Positions 1 through 8,269 of a stretch of DNA of 64,000 nt are shown here, one piece after another. Both the position numbers and the translations under genes were made by a program. The notes below the pieces were generated by a model. That model worked only from the letters and a program-made list of their open reading frames with translations. It was not told where the DNA came from and did not search any database. This DNA comes from Tumebacillus avium (lineage in GTDB: Bacteria; Bacillota; Bacilli; Tumebacillales; Tumebacillaceae). Positions within the stretch are counted from its first letter, which is position 1. Every line of letters starts with the position of its first letter. The stretch lies in assembly GCF_002162355.1 (NCBI RefSeq), contig NZ_CP021434.1, forward strand, positions 4,766,001 through 4,830,000, written 5' to 3'.

Positions 1-735
1 ATCGCGCTGGAAGTGCTGGAACAGCTCCCCGACATCGACGTGCTGGTCGCTCCGGTCGGCGGCGGCGGTCTGATCGCAGGCATCGCGCTCGCCGCCAAGC
101 TCGCCAAGCCGGACATTCAGATCGTCGGCGTGGAAGCGGCAGGTGCTGCCTGCATGAAGACGTCGATCGACGCAGGCGAGATCGGCACTTTGGAAACGGT
201 CGCGACGATCGCCGACGGCATCTGCGTGCGCCGCCCCGGCGACATCACCTACCAGCTGACCCGGCAGTATGTCGACCACATCGTCACCGTCGAAGAAGAA
301 GAGATCGCCCGCGCCATGCTGCTCGCCGTCGAGCGCAACAAGATGGTCGTCGAAGGAGCGGGCGCGACCGGACTGGCTGCCGCGCTCTACGACAAGCTGC
401 CCTTCCGCGACAAGAAGACCGCCGTGCTGATCTCCGGCGGCAACGTCGACGTCAACTTCTTGTCGCGCATCATCGAGCGCGGCCTCGTCGAAGCGGGCCG
501 CTACCTGCGCATCAACACCACCGTGCCCGACAAGCCGGGCGTGCTGCAGGAGATCCTCGGCATCTTCGCCACCGAGCGCGCCAACATCATCGGCATTCAG
601 CACCATCGCATGGGCTCCCGCGTTATGCTTGGCGAAGCGGAAGTCGAGATCGACATCGAAACGCGCGACCATGCGCACCAGGACCGGATTTTGAAGCGTT
701 TACAGGAAAAAGGCTTCTCGGTCATCACCCGATAA
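1..735 (+). CDS. ilvA: Threonine ammonia-lyase, C-terminal part (5' end outside window)
   Basis: Open reading frame runs in from the window edge, so only the last 244 residues are visible; family members are about 400 residues. The GGGGLIAG glycine loop near residue 20 of the visible part is the PLP phosphate-binding loop of fold-type II enzymes. ISGGNVDVN near residue 145 is the end of the catalytic domain. The last 75 residues (from INTTVPDKPGVLQE) form an ACT regulatory domain with a GIQHHR segment. This architecture fits the shorter IlvA/TdcB-like enzymes that convert threonine to 2-oxobutyrate, the first step to isoleucine. Family assignment is firm; biosynthetic versus catabolic role cannot be told from this fragment. 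The next gene starts about 25 bp downstream, so the two may be cotranscribed. Confidence 0.93.
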   Translation: MALEVLEQLPDIDVLVAPVGGGGLIAGIALAAKLAKPDIQIVGVEAAGAACMKTSIDAGEIGTLETVATIADGICVRRPGDITYQLTRQYVDHIVTVEEEEIARAMLLAVERNKMVVEGAGATGLAAALYDKLPFRDKKTAVLISGGNVDVNFLSRIIERGLVEAGRYLRINTTVPDKPGVLQEILGIFATERANIIGIQHHRMGSRVMLGEAEVEIDIETRDHAHQDRILKRLQEKGFSVITR

Positions 736-760
736 TCTTTTTGAAAAGGGGGTCTTGACC

Positions 761-2977
761 TTGACCCAGTACGACTTGCAACATCGGCAGGAAGAACAGA
801 TCTTTGCGCTCGACATCGGCACGCGCACCGTGGTTGGACTCGTCGCCCGCTTTAATGGAGACGGGCTGCTCGAAGTCGCCGCCACTGTAGAAAAAGAGCA
901 CGCCACCCGCGCCATGCTCGACGGGCAGATTCACGATGTTGCCCTCGTCGCCGATGTGATTCGCAAAGTAAAAGCGGAATTGGAGCAATCGACCGGCCCG
1001 CTGCGCAAAGTCGCGGTGGCCGCCGCCGGCCGTTCCTTGAAAACGATCCGCACCCGCGTCGACCGCGACATTCAAGGCGAGCGCATCACCCGCGAGGTCA
1101 TCCTCGCCCTCGAACTGACCGCCGTCCAGCAGGCGGAGCGTCAACTGCAGGATCTTGCGCCCGACGCGGCGCGCTATCACTGTGTCGGCTACACCGTCGT
1201 CCACTACCTGCTCGACGACAGCGTGATCGGGTCGCTCGAAGACCAGTTTGGCTTGAAGGCCAGCGTGGAGATCATCGCCACCTTCCTGCCCCGCGTCGTC
1301 ATCGACTCCCTGCAGATGGCCTTGGAGCGTGCCGACTTGGAGATGGCCGCGTTGACTTTGGAGCCGATTGCGGCGATCAACGCCTTGATCCCGCCTTCGA
1401 TGCGCAAATTAAACCTCGTGCTCGTCGACATCGGCGCGGGCACATCTGACATCGCATTGACTGCGGAAGGCACCGTCGTCGCATATGGCATGGTGCCGGT
1501 CGCAGGCGATGAGATCACCGAAGCTCTGTCGCAGCGCCACCTGCTCGACTTCCCGGACGCGGAGCTGCTCAAGCGCCGCCTGATGACCAACGAGCAGGTC
1601 CAGTTCACCGACGTGCTGGGCATGGAATATGACCTGCCTGCGCGCGACGTGATCGAATCGATCCAGGAAGAAGTGCGCAGCCTCGCAACGCAGATCGCCT
1701 ACGAAGTGTTTAAGCTCAACAACAAGGCCCCCGCCGCCGTCATGCTGGTCGGCGGCGGTTCGCAGACGCCGATGCTCGGCCCGTTGCTTGCTGCCGAGCT
1801 GAAGCTGCCCAAGGAGCGTGTCGCCATTCGCGGCACCGACGCGATCAAACAGCTCGCCGCCCAGCACGAGGCATTGTCCGGCCCGCAGGCGGTCACACCG
1901 ATCGGCATCGCGCTGGCGGCGCTGCAGCATCCCGTCTCCTCGGTGGCGATTCACGTCAACGGCAAGTCGCTGCGCCTGTTCGAGTTCCGCCAGATCACCG
2001 TCGGCGACGCTCTGATCGCCGCTGATGTCGACATCCGCAAGCTGCACGGCCGACCCGGCCTCGCCTTGAGCGTCGAAGTGCAGGGCCAGTTGCACGTCAT
2101 ACGCGGGACGCTCGGCACCCCGGCACAGCTGTTGTTAAACGGACAGCCCGCCAAGCTCGATGACGTCATCCAGCACGGCGATGAGCTGGAAGTGGTCGGC
2201 GGCGTGTCCGGACAAGATGCGTCTGCCGCGATCGGCGATATTTTGCCCGCGCACCTGCTGCCTGCACCGCTGTCCGTCTTTTTCCGCGGCGACGAGTATG
2301 TGCTGCCGGCCCGCCTGCTGATGAACGGAGAGCTGGCCGCGCCCGACACGCTTGTCACCGACCGCGCCAAGATCACCATCGAGCGTCCGACGACGGTCGA
2401 ACACGTGCTACAGGCGCTGCCCGCCCTCGAATCTTACGAACGGGAACTGCTCAGCCTGCCGCACGGCTTCACCGTCACCCTCGACGGCGAAAGTGTCACC
2501 TTGCCTTACCAACCCTACGAACTGCTGGTCAATGACGCTCCGGCCACGCTGGAGTCGCAGGTGCAAAACGGCGACGTCTTGCAGTTTGGCCCGGCGCCCG
2601 ACCCGATCTACAACGTCCGTTTCTTCTACGATGAGAGCCTGCATCCGGGGATGACGATCGGCGTGCTTTGCAACAACCGCCCGATCAACCTCGAAGGCCC
2701 GCGCCCGCCGATCTATCTGAACGGCAAGCCGGCCACGCTCGACGAGCTCGTTCGCGACGGCGACACGCTGATCTTCCAGCAGCAGCCACCGGGCGGAGGC
2801 GAGGGCGCTGAAACGCCGGAGTGGCAGCCGGTGCTCAGCGACCTGTTCCGCTACATCCGCATCGAAGACGAACGTCCGCCCGGCGCGCTCGACCTGAAGC
2901 TGACGGTCAACGCGCTGCCTGCGACGTTCCTGACACCGATCAAACACGGCGACCTGATCATCATGGAGTGGGTCTAA
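761..2977 (+). CDS. Large FtsA-like (actin-fold ATPase) protein with repetitive C-terminal extension
   Basis: Residues about 1-400 carry the actin/Hsp70-fold signatures of the FtsA/PilM family: FALDIGTRT near residue 20 (phosphate 1), VDIGAGTSD near 224 (phosphate 2) and MLVGGGSQTP near 330 (adenosine motif). FtsA is normally about 420 residues; this protein is 738, and the extra 340 residues repeat a pattern NGxPAxL...GDxL at about residues 460, 590, 655 and 718, suggesting tandem small beta-rich domains. There is no C-terminal amphipathic membrane anchor of the classic FtsA type. I chose the TTG at 761 because the AAAAGGGGG ribosome site ends 8 bases before it; a TTG at 755 is too close. 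Related long FtsA-like proteins are annotated as cell division proteins in Bacillales, but their role is unproven. Confidence 0.85.
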   Translation: MTQYDLQHRQEEQIFALDIGTRTVVGLVARFNGDGLLEVAATVEKEHATRAMLDGQIHDVALVADVIRKVKAELEQSTGPLRKVAVAAAGRSLKTIRTRVDRDIQGERITREVILALELTAVQQAERQLQDLAPDAARYHCVGYTVVHYLLDDSVIGSLEDQFGLKASVEIIATFLPRVVIDSLQMALERADLEMAALTLEPIAAINALIPPSMRKLNLVLVDIGAGTSDIALTAEGTVVAYGMVPVAGDEITEALSQRHLLDFPDAELLKRRLMTNEQVQFTDVLGMEYDLPARDVIESIQEEVRSLATQIAYEVFKLNNKAPAAVMLVGGGSQTPMLGPLLAAELKLPKERVAIRGTDAIKQLAAQHEALSGPQAVTPIGIALAALQHPVSSVAIHVNGKSLRLFEFRQITVGDALIAADVDIRKLHGRPGLALSVEVQGQLHVIRGTLGTPAQLLLNGQPAKLDDVIQHGDELEVVGGVSGQDASAAIGDILPAHLLPAPLSVFFRGDEYVLPARLLMNGELAAPDTLVTDRAKITIERPTTVEHVLQALPALESYERELLSLPHGFTVTLDGESVTLPYQPYELLVNDAPATLESQVQNGDVLQFGPAPDPIYNVRFFYDESLHPGMTIGVLCNNRPINLEGPRPPIYLNGKPATLDELVRDGDTLIFQQQPPGGGEGAETPEWQPVLSDLFRYIRIEDERPPGALDLKLTVNALPATFLTPIKHGDLIIMEWV

Positions 2978-2986
2978 CCCAAAAAC

Positions 2987-3030
2987 AAAAAGCCCGTTCC
3001 CTCACTTCGCGTGGAGGGAATGGGCTTTTT
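2987..3030. terminator. Bidirectional rho-independent terminator
   Basis: A 13-bp perfect stem (AGCCCGTTCCCTC with GAGGGAATGGGCT) is flanked by A-runs on the left and T-runs on the right, so it can end the FtsA-like gene on + and the small membrane gene on -. The 3' end of the minus-strand small ORF lies inside the stem. Confidence 0.9.
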
Positions 3031-3172
3031 CGCTTTCCATGTTTACGTTCCAGTCGTCAACGTTCGCATTCAGGTAAAACATAAACGCCACGCCGACCAG
3101 ACCGCCAAGCAAGATGAAGTACAAGGTCCCTTTTTCAACCAGTCGCATTCTGCGCTTTTTCTTCGCTGCCAT
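3002..3172 (-). CDS. Small single-pass membrane protein (56 aa)
   Basis: A 56-codon frame begins MAAKKKRRMR, followed by one hydrophobic helix (about residues 16-34) and an Asp/Asn-rich tail. A strong ribosome site GGGAGGA sits 7 bases before the ATG. The start lies inside the end of the DMT transporter gene (38-bp overlap in another frame), which suggests translational coupling. The last codons are part of the terminator stem. Basic N-terminus and one TM segment predict N-in topology. I do not recognise a family. The good Shine-Dalgarno and clear TM pattern argue that it is real, but its placement entirely in overlap and terminator keeps confidence moderate. Confidence 0.55.
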   Translation of the reverse strand: MAAKKKRRMRLVEKGTLYFILLGGLVGVAFMFYLNANVDDWNVNMESEKAHSLHAK

Positions 3173-4031
3173 CGAGACTTCCTCCCGTTTCCTTGCTGCG
3201 CAAAATCAAGTAGGAACTTACCAGAATTAGGCTTCCACCAATCCAGGTTTCCATACTTGGCGCTTCCGCAAAAAACAGGTAGGCGAACAAGATTGCACTC
3301 ACCGGGTCCAGATAGCCGAGCACTCCGACGTGCTGCACTTTCACCCGGTTCAAGCCGAGGAAATACAAGGTCAGGGCCAGCGCCGTATGCACCACGCCGA
3401 TCGACACCATCACGCCAAGCGACCCGAGCGACGGCAGCGCCATCCCCTGCCACAGCACATACGGCAGCAGCACGACAGACGCCGTCCCGGTCTGCCAGAG
3501 CACCAGCGTGTGCGCCTGCATCCCGGTCACCTTTTTCCCGGAGATCGTCACCATCGCGTAGAAAAACGCTGCGGTCAGTCCGGACAGCATGCCAAGCAGA
3601 TGATCGCCGCCCACTTCACCAAGCGGGTTCATGATCAGCGTCCCCAGAAACGCCATCCCGACAAAAATCAGCGTGCGCCGCTCCAACTTCTCTTTTAACA
3701 CCAGCGGAGCGAGCACCGTGACCAGCACTGGCGCTACATAATAAGACAGCACCGCGTTGGCCATCGACGTCATCTGCACCGCCTGGAAAAAGAAGATCCA
3801 GTTCAGCGCCAACACCACGCCGCCAAACAGCACCCAGCCGTACTGCCCGGCTCCTTCTTGCCACGCGCGGCGCAACCCGCCGCCGCGCACAATTTGATAC
3901 AGCCCCAAAACGGCAAACGCGGACAGCACGCGGTACAGCACGATCACCGTCGCCGGCTGGTCGGCCCAGCGCCCAAAGATCCCCACGCTGCCCCAGATCA
4001 GCATCGCGGCGACCACAAACACGTATCCCAT
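3135..4031 (-). CDS. EamA/DMT-family transporter
   Basis: 298 residues with about ten hydrophobic helices arranged as two EamA repeats, beginning MGYVFVVAAMLIWGS and with the second repeat starting around GMLSGLTAAFFYAMV. The family exports metabolites such as amino acids or nucleosides across the cytoplasmic membrane; the substrate is not predictable here. The ATG at 4031 has AAGGAG nine bases upstream and is preferred over an in-frame codon at 4055. A charged, Ser/Glu-rich cytoplasmic tail follows the last helix. The small membrane ORF overlaps its 3' end. Confidence 0.9.
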   Translation of the reverse strand: MGYVFVVAAMLIWGSVGIFGRWADQPATVIVLYRVLSAFAVLGLYQIVRGGGLRRAWQEGAGQYGWVLFGGVVLALNWIFFFQAVQMTSMANAVLSYYVAPVLVTVLAPLVLKEKLERRTLIFVGMAFLGTLIMNPLGEVGGDHLLGMLSGLTAAFFYAMVTISGKKVTGMQAHTLVLWQTGTASVVLLPYVLWQGMALPSLGSLGVMVSIGVVHTALALTLYFLGLNRVKVQHVGVLGYLDPVSAILFAYLFFAEAPSMETWIGGSLILVSSYLILRSKETGGSLDGSEEKAQNATG

Positions 4032-4067
4032 CCTCGCCTGCTCCTTTCTACTCACAAAGCTTTCCGA

Positions 4068-4096
4068 TAAAAAACGCCCCGCACAGACGGGACGCT
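4068..4096 (-). terminator. Terminator of the first PerR-like gene
   Basis: On the minus strand a 9-bp stem AGCGTCCCG/CGGGGCGTT (two G-U pairs) is followed by a T-run, directly after the stop codon at 4097. Confidence 0.8.
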
Positions 4097-4555
4097 TTAG
4101 TTGAGCTCAGACTCCTGCGGATGCACCTCATGCGCCTGGCAGCTCGGGCAAATGCCGTAAAACTCCAGCCGGTACGATCCGACCGCATAGCCAAGCGCGG
4201 CCAGCTCCGGCATCTCCAAGCTTGATTTCGGCGGGCACGGCACGTCGCTGACTTTGCCGCAGCCTTCGCAGACCAGATGGGCGTGCTCCGAGTCGTTGCC
4301 GTCATAGCGGCTCGACATGTCGCCATAGGACAGCTCGCGGATCACGCCAAGCTCCTTCAGGCGGTGCAGGGTATTGTAAACGGTCGCCATGCTGATTCCG
4401 GAAAACTCCTGGCAGACCTGATGATAAATCTGTTCGGCTGTTGGATGTTCGTGCGTCTCTTTCAAATAACGCAGGATCATCTGCCGCTGCGGAGTCAGAC
4501 GCACACCGCGAGACTTCAGATCCGCGAGCGATTCGGTAAACGTGCTTCTCTGCAT
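4097..4555 (-). CDS. perR: PerR-type Fur-family regulator, copy 1
   Basis: 152-residue Fur-family repressor. All five regulatory-metal ligands of Bacillus PerR fall at identical positions: H37, D85, H91, H93 and D104. The structural zinc site is C96-x2-C99 and C136-x2-C139. The Asp at 104 separates PerR from Fur/Zur and supports peroxide sensing by Fe-catalysed histidine oxidation. The winged helix is residues 20-75. In PerR proteins Fe or Mn binding allows DNA binding that represses catalase, heme and ferritin-like genes. A Per-box-like sequence precedes the gene, so autoregulation is likely. A close paralogue follows at 4678-5133. Function is inferred from ligand identity. Confidence 0.92.
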   Translation of the reverse strand: MQRSTFTESLADLKSRGVRLTPQRQMILRYLKETHEHPTAEQIYHQVCQEFSGISMATVYNTLHRLKELGVIRELSYGDMSSRYDGNDSEHAHLVCEGCGKVSDVPCPPKSSLEMPELAALGYAVGSYRLEFYGICPSCQAHEVHPQESELN

Positions 4556-4584
4556 CTCGCTTCACCTCACCAGTATGTGAATTC

Positions 4585-4599
4585 TTATAATGATTCCAT
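4585..4599. promoter_or_regulatory. Putative Per/Fur box upstream of perR copy 1
   Basis: TTATAATGATTCCAT: the left half is a perfect match to the PerR half-site of the consensus TTATAATNATTATAA, and the right half keeps ATT and one further base. It sits 30 bp upstream of the start codon at 4555, where an autoregulatory operator would lie. Assignment is by eye to the known consensus. Confidence 0.5.
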
Positions 4600-4623
4600 T
4601 GTACCAGAAAACGCGCACACAAG

Positions 4624-4657
4624 AAAAGAGCCTGCACACCCCTGTGCAGGCTCTTTC
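4624..4657 (-). terminator. Terminator of the second PerR-like gene
   Basis: Strong 13-bp stem AAGAGCCTGCACA...TGTGCAGGCTCTT with a T-rich tail on the minus strand, 20 bp after the stop codon at 4678. It insulates the two PerR genes into separate transcripts. Confidence 0.9.
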
Positions 4658-4677
4658 ATGCATATGGAATCATGTGC

Positions 4678-5133
4678 TTACGAAGCGTGATCCTTTTGGT
4701 ACGGTGTGCTCTGCACGCACGACCCACAAGTTCCATAGTACTCCAAGCGATATGAAGACACCGTAAATCCGGCTTGTTGTATATTCTGGGTGATGACCGC
4801 CTCTTCAGGCGGAGTTGCGATGTCCAGCACTTGGCCGCAGTGTTCGCACACCAGGTGTGCATGCTCCGAATCGTTGCCGTCGTAACGGCTGGAGACATCT
4901 CCATACGACAATTCGCGGATTACCCCTAACTCCTTAAGCATGTTCAAGGTGTTGTACACAGTCGCCAGCGAAATGCCTGGGAACTGCTCCCCTATTTTCT
5001 GGTACACCTGCTCCGCTGTCGGATGTGCCTCGGTTTCCTTCAGATACTGCAAGATGACTTGTCTCTGAGGTGTCAGACGAATACCGCGGCTTTTCAGATC
5101 AGCGAGCGACTGACTGTAGCTTTTCCTTTTCAT
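4678..5133 (-). CDS. PerR-type Fur-family regulator, copy 2
   Basis: 151 residues, a clear paralogue of the neighbour at 4097-4555: most residues from SLADLKSRG to the zinc site are shared. It too has H37, D85, H91, H93, D104 and the two CxxC zinc pairs at 96/99 and 136/139. I start at ATG 5133, which follows a GAGGGGGG ribosome site; an upstream in-frame codon at 5199 has none. With identical ligand sets, the copies probably differ in DNA target, metal preference (Fe versus Mn) or expression. No strong Per box is visible upstream. The pair arose by tandem duplication. Confidence 0.92.
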   Translation of the reverse strand: MKRKSYSQSLADLKSRGIRLTPQRQVILQYLKETEAHPTAEQVYQKIGEQFPGISLATVYNTLNMLKELGVIRELSYGDVSSRYDGNDSEHAHLVCEHCGQVLDIATPPEEAVITQNIQQAGFTVSSYRLEYYGTCGSCVQSTPYQKDHAS

Positions 5134-5229
5134 TTGTACCCCCCTCTTTCTCTCCCTTGCAACAAAAAATTGTCTATTACAAAAGATAACCCCATCCACT
5201 TTAAATATTACTAACTCTACAATCGCTTG

Positions 5230-6633
5230 TCAATTGAGAATCGTCATAATCCTGTTAGAATTCAATCGATTCTTCCAAATGGACAATAAAAGAGTTAAAA
5301 CCGGGAGGCCCCAGAGATAAAAGGCATACGGAAAATACGTCGTCGTCGCGATCCCCATCGCGGCCGAGCATAAGATGCCATGCAGGTTCCACGGGATCAG
5401 CGCCGAAGCGACCACCCCGGAATCGCCAAGCGCGCGCACCAGTTCAGTGGGTGGCACCTGCAGACGGTCATAGACGGGACGCAGCGCACGGCCCGGCACG
5501 ATGATCGCCAGCGCCTGGTTGCAGGCGAGCAAGGCCATCGACACCGACAAGAGCACCGAGGAGAATATCAGCCCCAGGTAGCGCTGAATGCGTCCGAGCA
5601 GCTTTTGCAACAGGGTCTGCATCATGCCGGTCGCTTCCATCACCCCATTGAGCATCCCGGCGCAGAAGATCAGCAGCACCTGGTTCAGCATCGGCCACAC
5701 CCCGCCGCCGTGCAGCAGCGCCGCTCCGCCTTGTTTCAGCTCATAGCCGAGCCACACCGCGCGCAGCACCGCCGCCCAAGATTCGCCCTGCACCCAAACG
5801 GCCAACACAGCGCCGATCAGGATGCCAAGCGACAGGTTCCAGCGGATCGGCACTCGCAGCGCCGCCAAGAGCAGCACGAGCGCCGGCGGGATCAGCACGT
5901 ACCACGGCAACTCGTATTGACCGGTCAAGGCGCTGACCAGCGGCGTGTTTAACGGATCGGCCGGCGCGCCCGAACCTGCGCCGTGCCCAAGCCAGAAAAA
6001 GAGCCCCGTGCAGATCAACAGCATCGGCAGCCCGGTCGACAACAGCGGCTTATAATTGTCTTCCGCCTTCGTCGAGGTCATCGCGGAGAGCAGATGAAAC
6101 GCGCCCGACACCGGCGACATGCGGTCGCCGACCATCGCCCCGGAGATCAGCGCGCCGCCGATCAGCGCAGGCGAGATGCCAAACACCATCCCAAGACCGG
6201 CGATCGCCGCCCCCATCGTGGACAAGGTGCCGACCGACGACCCCAGCACGACCGACGTGCCTGCCGTCAGCAAAAATGCCATCACGACGAGATATTCCGG
6301 CCGAATAAACTGCATGCCGTAAAAGATCAGCCCCGGCACCGTCCCGGCGATCAGCCAGGACGAGATCAGTCCGGCGATCAAGAGCAGAATGCCGATGACG
6401 ATCAGCGTGCTCTTCATGCCCTGCCAGCTGCCGCGCAGCACCATTCGCCACGAAAAGCGGTGGAGCGCAGCGATCGCCACCGCCACACCCCACCCCAGTA
6501 ACAACGCCAGATACAGCGGCAGCCTCAGCACATAGATGCAGAGCAACAGCCCGGTGATGCTGCACAGAAACGGCAGCGCCGCCATGCCAAACGAAAAACT
6601 CCGTCCTGCTGCTTGTGCTTCCCCGGAACTCAT
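5230..6633 (-). CDS. nhaC: Na+/H+ antiporter, NhaC family
   Basis: 467 residues with about 11-12 hydrophobic helices. Family-typical segments include GGALISGAMVGDRMSPVSGAF (Gly/Asp-rich, about residue 160) and the conserved ALGDSGVVASALIPWN stretch near residue 400. NhaC-type carriers exchange cytoplasmic Na+ (or organic anions in malate-lactate variants) for protons. The ATG overlaps the TGA of the upstream DUF502 gene by 4 bp (ATGA), so the two are translationally coupled. No terminator is obvious between its stop and the PerR gene start region. Confidence 0.9.
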   Translation of the reverse strand: MSSGEAQAAGRSFSFGMAALPFLCSITGLLLCIYVLRLPLYLALLLGWGVAVAIAALHRFSWRMVLRGSWQGMKSTLIVIGILLLIAGLISSWLIAGTVPGLIFYGMQFIRPEYLVVMAFLLTAGTSVVLGSSVGTLSTMGAAIAGLGMVFGISPALIGGALISGAMVGDRMSPVSGAFHLLSAMTSTKAEDNYKPLLSTGLPMLLICTGLFFWLGHGAGSGAPADPLNTPLVSALTGQYELPWYVLIPPALVLLLAALRVPIRWNLSLGILIGAVLAVWVQGESWAAVLRAVWLGYELKQGGAALLHGGGVWPMLNQVLLIFCAGMLNGVMEATGMMQTLLQKLLGRIQRYLGLIFSSVLLSVSMALLACNQALAIIVPGRALRPVYDRLQVPPTELVRALGDSGVVASALIPWNLHGILCSAAMGIATTTYFPYAFYLWGLPVLTLLLSIWKNRLNSNRIMTILN

Positions 6634-7205
6634 GAGCCGGATACACCGCCCGACAGAATAAAGCGCATCGCTTCTTCCGGCGGCACGTCGAGAATCTGTA
6701 CATGCTCCTTGGGCACGAGGAACGTCACGCCCGCGACCTGGAACGTCTGCGGCACATAGATCGCGATGTGGTCGGCCAGTTTGTCGCTGAGTTTGGCCAC
6801 GTTTTCGGTGGTGACGAAGCCAAGCATCTTCATCGGGTTGTTCGGCAAGGTGACGAGCGCCACTTTCGAAAACGATTTTTTCTCGCCGACAAACGACTCG
6901 ATCGTTTCGCGGATCACTTTATAGAGCGTTTTGACAAAGGGAATGCGCTGCAAGATCGATTCGACGATCCCGATCAGCTGCGCGCTGAACCAGTGCGTGG
7001 TCAGCCAGCCGACCAGCGTGATCAGCACGAGAGTCAGCAAAATGCCAAATCCCGGCACGTACACATCGCCGATCTTCGCCCGCAGCGTGTTCCCGAGCAG
7101 ACTGTCCAGAAACTGAAAGCTCTGCACTACTACATAGACCACCAGGCCGATCGGCACGATGGTCAAGATCCCGTTCATGAAAAATTTCAACAAACTACGC
7201 CACAT
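6630..7205 (-). CDS. DUF502 family membrane protein
   Basis: 191 residues. [20 protein letters not shown] begins the first of two TM helices (about residues 8-30 and 50-75), followed by a soluble domain with [18 protein letters not shown] and a C-terminal [19 protein letters not shown] segment, all typical of DUF502. The start is the ATG at 7205, preceded by GGAGGAG nine bases upstream; the longer frame to 7502 runs antisense to the transglycosylase gene and is rejected. Function unknown; members are widespread in bacteria and plants. It forms a two-gene operon with nhaC through a 4-bp overlap, which may point to a role in membrane or ion physiology. Confidence 0.88.
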   Translation of the reverse strand: MWRSLLKFFMNGILTIVPIGLVVYVVVQSFQFLDSLLGNTLRAKIGDVYVPGFGILLTLVLITLVGWLTTHWFSAQLIGIVESILQRIPFVKTLYKVIRETIESFVGEKKSFSKVALVTLPNNPMKMLGFVTTENVAKLSDKLADHIAIYVPQTFQVAGVTFLVPKEHVQILDVPPEEAMRFILSGGVSGS

Positions 7206-7296
7206 GACTTTCTCCTCCTCCGACTGTCTCTGTTTCCAGTTTACCGAAGGGAAGATTTCGAGTAAACTAAAAACAGCAGTGGAAACGAGGTGCACC

Positions 7297-7920
7297 ATGG
7301 ACGTTAAATTACTCGCTGCCCTGATGCGGTCGCAAATGGCGTCACCGCTCGGCACAACTTCGACAACTACATCTGCCACCGGCACAGATTTCTCCATGCT
7401 GTTTGCTGAACTGCTCGGCGGCATGAATGCTTCCGCCACCGATAGCGCGACAGCAACTGATCTCCTCAAGCGTTCGGTCAATCTGCCGTTTTCCTTGGGC
7501 ACAGCCCAGCAGCTCGGTCATTTCAGCGCCAATTTTGGCGCTTCCGATTATGACGATCTGATTCAGGAGACCGCAGAGCGCCACGGCGTTGATCCGCAGC
7601 TCGTGCGCGCCGTCGTGCGCCAGGAGTCCGGCTTCAACCCCTATGCGACATCTCCGGTCGGAGCAGGCGGTCTGATGCAGCTGATGCCAGCTACCGCGAG
7701 CGGCCTTGGCGTTGAAAACGTCTATGACCCGGCACAAAACCTCGACGGCGGCGTCCGCTACCTGAAGCAGATGCTCGACCGCTATGACGGCGATGTGGGA
7801 ACGGCGCTGGCTGCGTACAACGCTGGCCCCGGCAACGTGGACCGCTATGGCGGCATTCCCCCGTATGGCGAGACACAGCGTTATGTCCGCAACATCTTGG
7901 GCAGTTTGCAAACCGTATAA
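7297..7920 (+). CDS. Lytic transglycosylase, SLT domain
   Basis: 207 residues. The C-terminal 115 residues are a goose-lysozyme-like SLT domain with the catalytic Glu110 in RQESGFNP, then [13 protein letters not shown] and [17 protein letters not shown]. Such enzymes cleave peptidoglycan between MurNAc and GlcNAc forming 1,6-anhydro ends. The N-terminal 80 residues are Ser/Thr-rich and lack a clear signal peptide, so export must be by another route, or the protein acts after lysis or in the forespore. Start ATG 7297 has a weak GAGG ribosome site. It is divergent from the DUF502 gene and followed directly by a terminator. Confidence 0.92.
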   Translation: MDVKLLAALMRSQMASPLGTTSTTTSATGTDFSMLFAELLGGMNASATDSATATDLLKRSVNLPFSLGTAQQLGHFSANFGASDYDDLIQETAERHGVDPQLVRAVVRQESGFNPYATSPVGAGGLMQLMPATASGLGVENVYDPAQNLDGGVRYLKQMLDRYDGDVGTALAAYNAGPGNVDRYGGIPPYGETQRYVRNILGSLQTV

Positions 7921-7929
7921 GACATCATC

Positions 7930-7957
7930 CCGCACCCCGTTTGGGGTGCGGTTTTTT
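7930..7957 (+). terminator. Terminator of the transglycosylase gene
   Basis: 9-bp perfect stem CCGCACCCC/GGGGTGCGG with a GTTT loop and a T6 tract, ten bases after the stop. Confidence 0.93.
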
Positions 7958-8080
7958 CATGCTGCAAATTAGGCGCGCCCGCTAGACGTTTATCCTTTAC
8001 AAAAACAGCCCCTCTTGCATGTACTATCACTGTAAGACAGCAACACTCAAAAACACAAACACTCAATGGAGGGATGCAAC

Positions 8081-8209
8081 ATGTCAGGTCAACAAATGGG
8101 CGGTTACGGTTTTGGTGTCTTCGGTGGCTACACCCGTTGGGCGGTCGTGTTTCTGATCATCTTCGTTCTGTTCTTCCTGCTCGTTCCGGGCTTTGAGGGC
8201 GGCTACTAA
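8081..8209 (+). CDS. YjcZ-type sporulation mini-protein, copy 1 (42 aa)
   Basis: 42 codons: a Gly/Tyr-rich head (MSGQQMGGYGFGVFGGYTRW) followed by one hydrophobic helix VVFLIIFVLFFLLV and a short tail ending GGY. This head-helix layout is that of the YjcZ family of tiny membrane proteins often annotated as sporulation proteins in Bacillales. A GGAGGG ribosome site lies 7 bases before the ATG. A close paralogue is encoded 12 kb away at 20263-20382. Function of the family is poorly known. A hairpin terminator follows. Confidence 0.85.
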   Translation: MSGQQMGGYGFGVFGGYTRWAVVFLIIFVLFFLLVPGFEGGY

Positions 8210-8217
8210 GCCGTAAA

Positions 8218-8252
8218 CAAAAAGGCGCGCACCTGACGGTGCGCGCCTTTTG
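8218..8252. terminator. Bidirectional terminator
   Basis: Perfect stem AAAAGGCGCGCACC/GGTGCGCGCCTTTT, A-run left and T-run right. It serves the YjcZ-like gene on + and the Ca2+/H+ exchanger on -. Confidence 0.93.
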
Positions 8253-8269
8253 CTGTCTTACAGGCTATC

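Noticed and set aside
5134-5229. Per box upstream of the second PerR gene
   Set aside because: Best candidate (TTTAAATATTACTAA region) matches the consensus at only about nine of fourteen positions.
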